This document shows, in pieces, positions 6,107 through 6,776 of a DNA stretch of 6,776 bases. The notes below the pieces were generated by a model. It worked only from the letters and a program-made list of their open reading frames with translations, was not told the DNA's origin and did not search any database. The stretch covers positions 1 through 6,776 of the forward strand of contig JAJZLA010000086.1 of the NCBI GenBank assembly GCA_021803845.1, written 5' to 3'. The translations under genes and the position numbers were made by a program. This DNA is from a bacterium. Its GTDB lineage: Bacteria; SZUA-79; Acidulodesulfobacterales; Acidulodesulfobacteraceae. Numbering within the stretch: the stretch's first letter is position 1; each line of letters starts with the position of its first letter.

Positions 6107-6678
6107 TAATTTTCACCGAAAACGATAGCCGAAAAAATAAGAATTTCGGCGCCTTGCTTATAAGCGTCGGGAGGAAGGCCGGCTTTCATAGAAACCGCCT
6201 CCAAAAACTGCCGCCTGTCCATACCGTTTTCGGTAGCGACTTGGGGAAGCAGGACTCCGTGACGACCGTTTTTTATAATATATAGACCGTGTTTCCCTAT
6301 TTCTATTTTTTCAAGGTCGTCTATTTTTTGCAGGGGCGTCAAAACAGATATTTCTATTTTGACGTTTTTAAGTTCGGCAGCGTCGAGCGGCATAAATCTG
6401 GGGTCGCTGAAAGCCGCTTCTTTTGCCATGTTATAAACGTTTTGATAAACGGGGATATTAAAGTTAAAATTGCCTATACATCCCCTTAATTGCTCGCCTT
6501 TTGTTTTAAGGGTAACGAATACGCCTGCGTCCGCCTTAAGATTATCCGTCAACGAAGACATTAAGTCTTTAGAATTAATATATAAATCTTTACTGCGGTT
6601 AAAACTGTCCTCTATTGATTTTCTGGCTATTTTCAGCAAAACCGACTTTTCGTTTTCCGTTAAATCGTAATTTTTCAT
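6106..6678 (-). CDS. AMMECR1-domain protein
   Basis: This 190-residue protein belongs to the AMMECR1 family, found in bacteria, archaea and eukaryotes; the biochemical role is not established. The invariant LRGCIG motif is at residues 64-69, followed by AAFSDPRFMPL (88-98), IEISVLTPLQKI (108-119), GRHGVLLPQVA (138-148) and the DRRQFLEAVSMKAGLPPDAY stretch (154-173). An in-frame TTG at 6696 would add six residues, but the ATG at 6678 has a good AGAGG site 8 nt upstream, so I chose the ATG. In many anaerobes AMMECR1 is encoded with MEMO1 and radical SAM partners (AmmeMemoRadiSam); MEMO1 is not seen here. Its stop codon overlaps the sirC start, and it follows an upstream partial gene by 11 bp, so it is part of the tetrapyrrole operon. 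A link to heme or siroheme synthesis is suggested by context only. Confidence 0.9.
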   Translation of the reverse strand: MKNYDLTENEKSVLLKIARKSIEDSFNRSKDLYINSKDLMSSLTDNLKADAGVFVTLKTKGEQLRGCIGNFNFNIPVYQNVYNMAKEAAFSDPRFMPLDAAELKNVKIEISVLTPLQKIDDLEKIEIGKHGLYIIKNGRHGVLLPQVATENGMDRRQFLEAVSMKAGLPPDAYKQGAEILIFSAIVFGEN

Positions 6679-6686
6679 GTTTATCG

Positions 6687-6691
6687 CCTCT
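6687..6691 (-). promoter_or_regulatory. Ribosome binding site deciding the AMMECR1 start
   Basis: AGAGG ends 8 nt before the ATG at 6678. It lies downstream of the alternative in-frame TTG at 6696, so it can only serve the ATG and argues against the longer reading. Confidence 0.7.
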
Positions 6692-6776
6692 AACAATTTT
6701 TAATTTTATAAGACCATTCTATATCTACGCACTGTTTCAGCATAGCCCAGACGCTGCAATATTTATCTTTAGAAAG
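6690..6776 (-). CDS. C-terminal end of an unrecognised protein, cut by the window edge
   Basis: One minus-strand frame stays open from the right edge for 28 codons to a TAG at 6690-6692; the other two frames hit stops within the first 13 codons. The fragment contains three cysteines and two tryptophans (DKYCSVWAMLKQC, then VDIEWSYKIKNC at the C-terminus). I do not recognise the family. It ends 11 bp before the AMMECR1 start, and its stop overlaps the AMMECR1 ribosome binding site, the arrangement expected of an upstream operon member. A short open frame could also arise by chance, so the call rests mainly on frame, spacing and strand. Confidence 0.45.
   Translation of the reverse strand, partial: LSKDKYCSVWAMLKQCVDIEWSYKIKNC

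Noticed and set aside
6679..6696. TTG start for AMMECR1 adding six residues
   Set aside because: The AGAGG ribosome site lies after this TTG, and the conserved domain does not need the extra residues; the ATG at 6678 is better supported.
1..6776. CRISPR array, tRNA, rRNA or insertion sequence
   Set aside because: No regularly spaced repeats, tRNA-like cloverleaf, rRNA sequence or transposase motif was seen; coding density is nearly complete.

Overview
The window looks like a fragment of an anaerobic, low-GC bacterium, most consistent with a deltaproteobacterial (Desulfobacterota-like) lineage. This is inferred from the gene content: a CobA-HemD fusion, an AhbC-type radical SAM protein, and the order precorrin-2 dehydrogenase, HemX/CcsA, HemA, HemC, CobA-HemD, which resembles Geobacter-type loci. 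No 16S or other marker is present, so the species cannot be named.

Everything is encoded on the minus strand and reads right to left as one compact run, almost certainly an operon. From the right edge: the last 28 codons of an unrecognised Cys/Trp-containing protein (6690-6776); an AMMECR1-domain protein (6106-6678, start corrected from an in-frame TTG at 6696); a SirC/Met8p/CysG-N precorrin-2 dehydrogenase (5462-6106); a HemX/CcsA-like integral membrane protein (4636-5454); glutamyl-tRNA reductase HemA (3212-4597); hydroxymethylbilane synthase HemC (2244-3200, TTG start); a fused uroporphyrinogen-III methyltransferase/uroporphyrinogen-III synthase CobA-HemD (591-2204); and the N-terminal half of an AhbC-like radical SAM enzyme (1-576), cut by the left edge. 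Gaps range from a 1-bp overlap to 39 bp, and no stretch over 300 bases lacks a gene. No strong promoter or intergenic terminator is visible, so the main promoter probably lies beyond the right edge.

Together the enzymes cover the first step of tetrapyrrole synthesis (HemA), the formation of uroporphyrinogen III (HemC, HemD), its conversion to sirohydrochlorin (CobA, SirC), and a late step of the siroheme-dependent alternative heme pathway (AhbC). HemL, HemB, AhbA/AhbB, AhbD and a dedicated sirohydrochlorin ferrochelatase are not in the window and may lie beyond its edges.

The pathway itself is known; I see no wholly new system. The points that deserve a second look are: a perfect 25-bp inverted repeat at the extreme left edge that seems to replace the native AhbC sequence and looks like a fold-back chimera; a HemX/CcsA protein that has lost the tryptophans and aspartate of the heme-handling WWD motif; an AMMECR1 protein translationally coupled to a tetrapyrrole enzyme; extra cysteines around the cofactor-binding region of HemC; and a terminator-like hairpin inside hemA.
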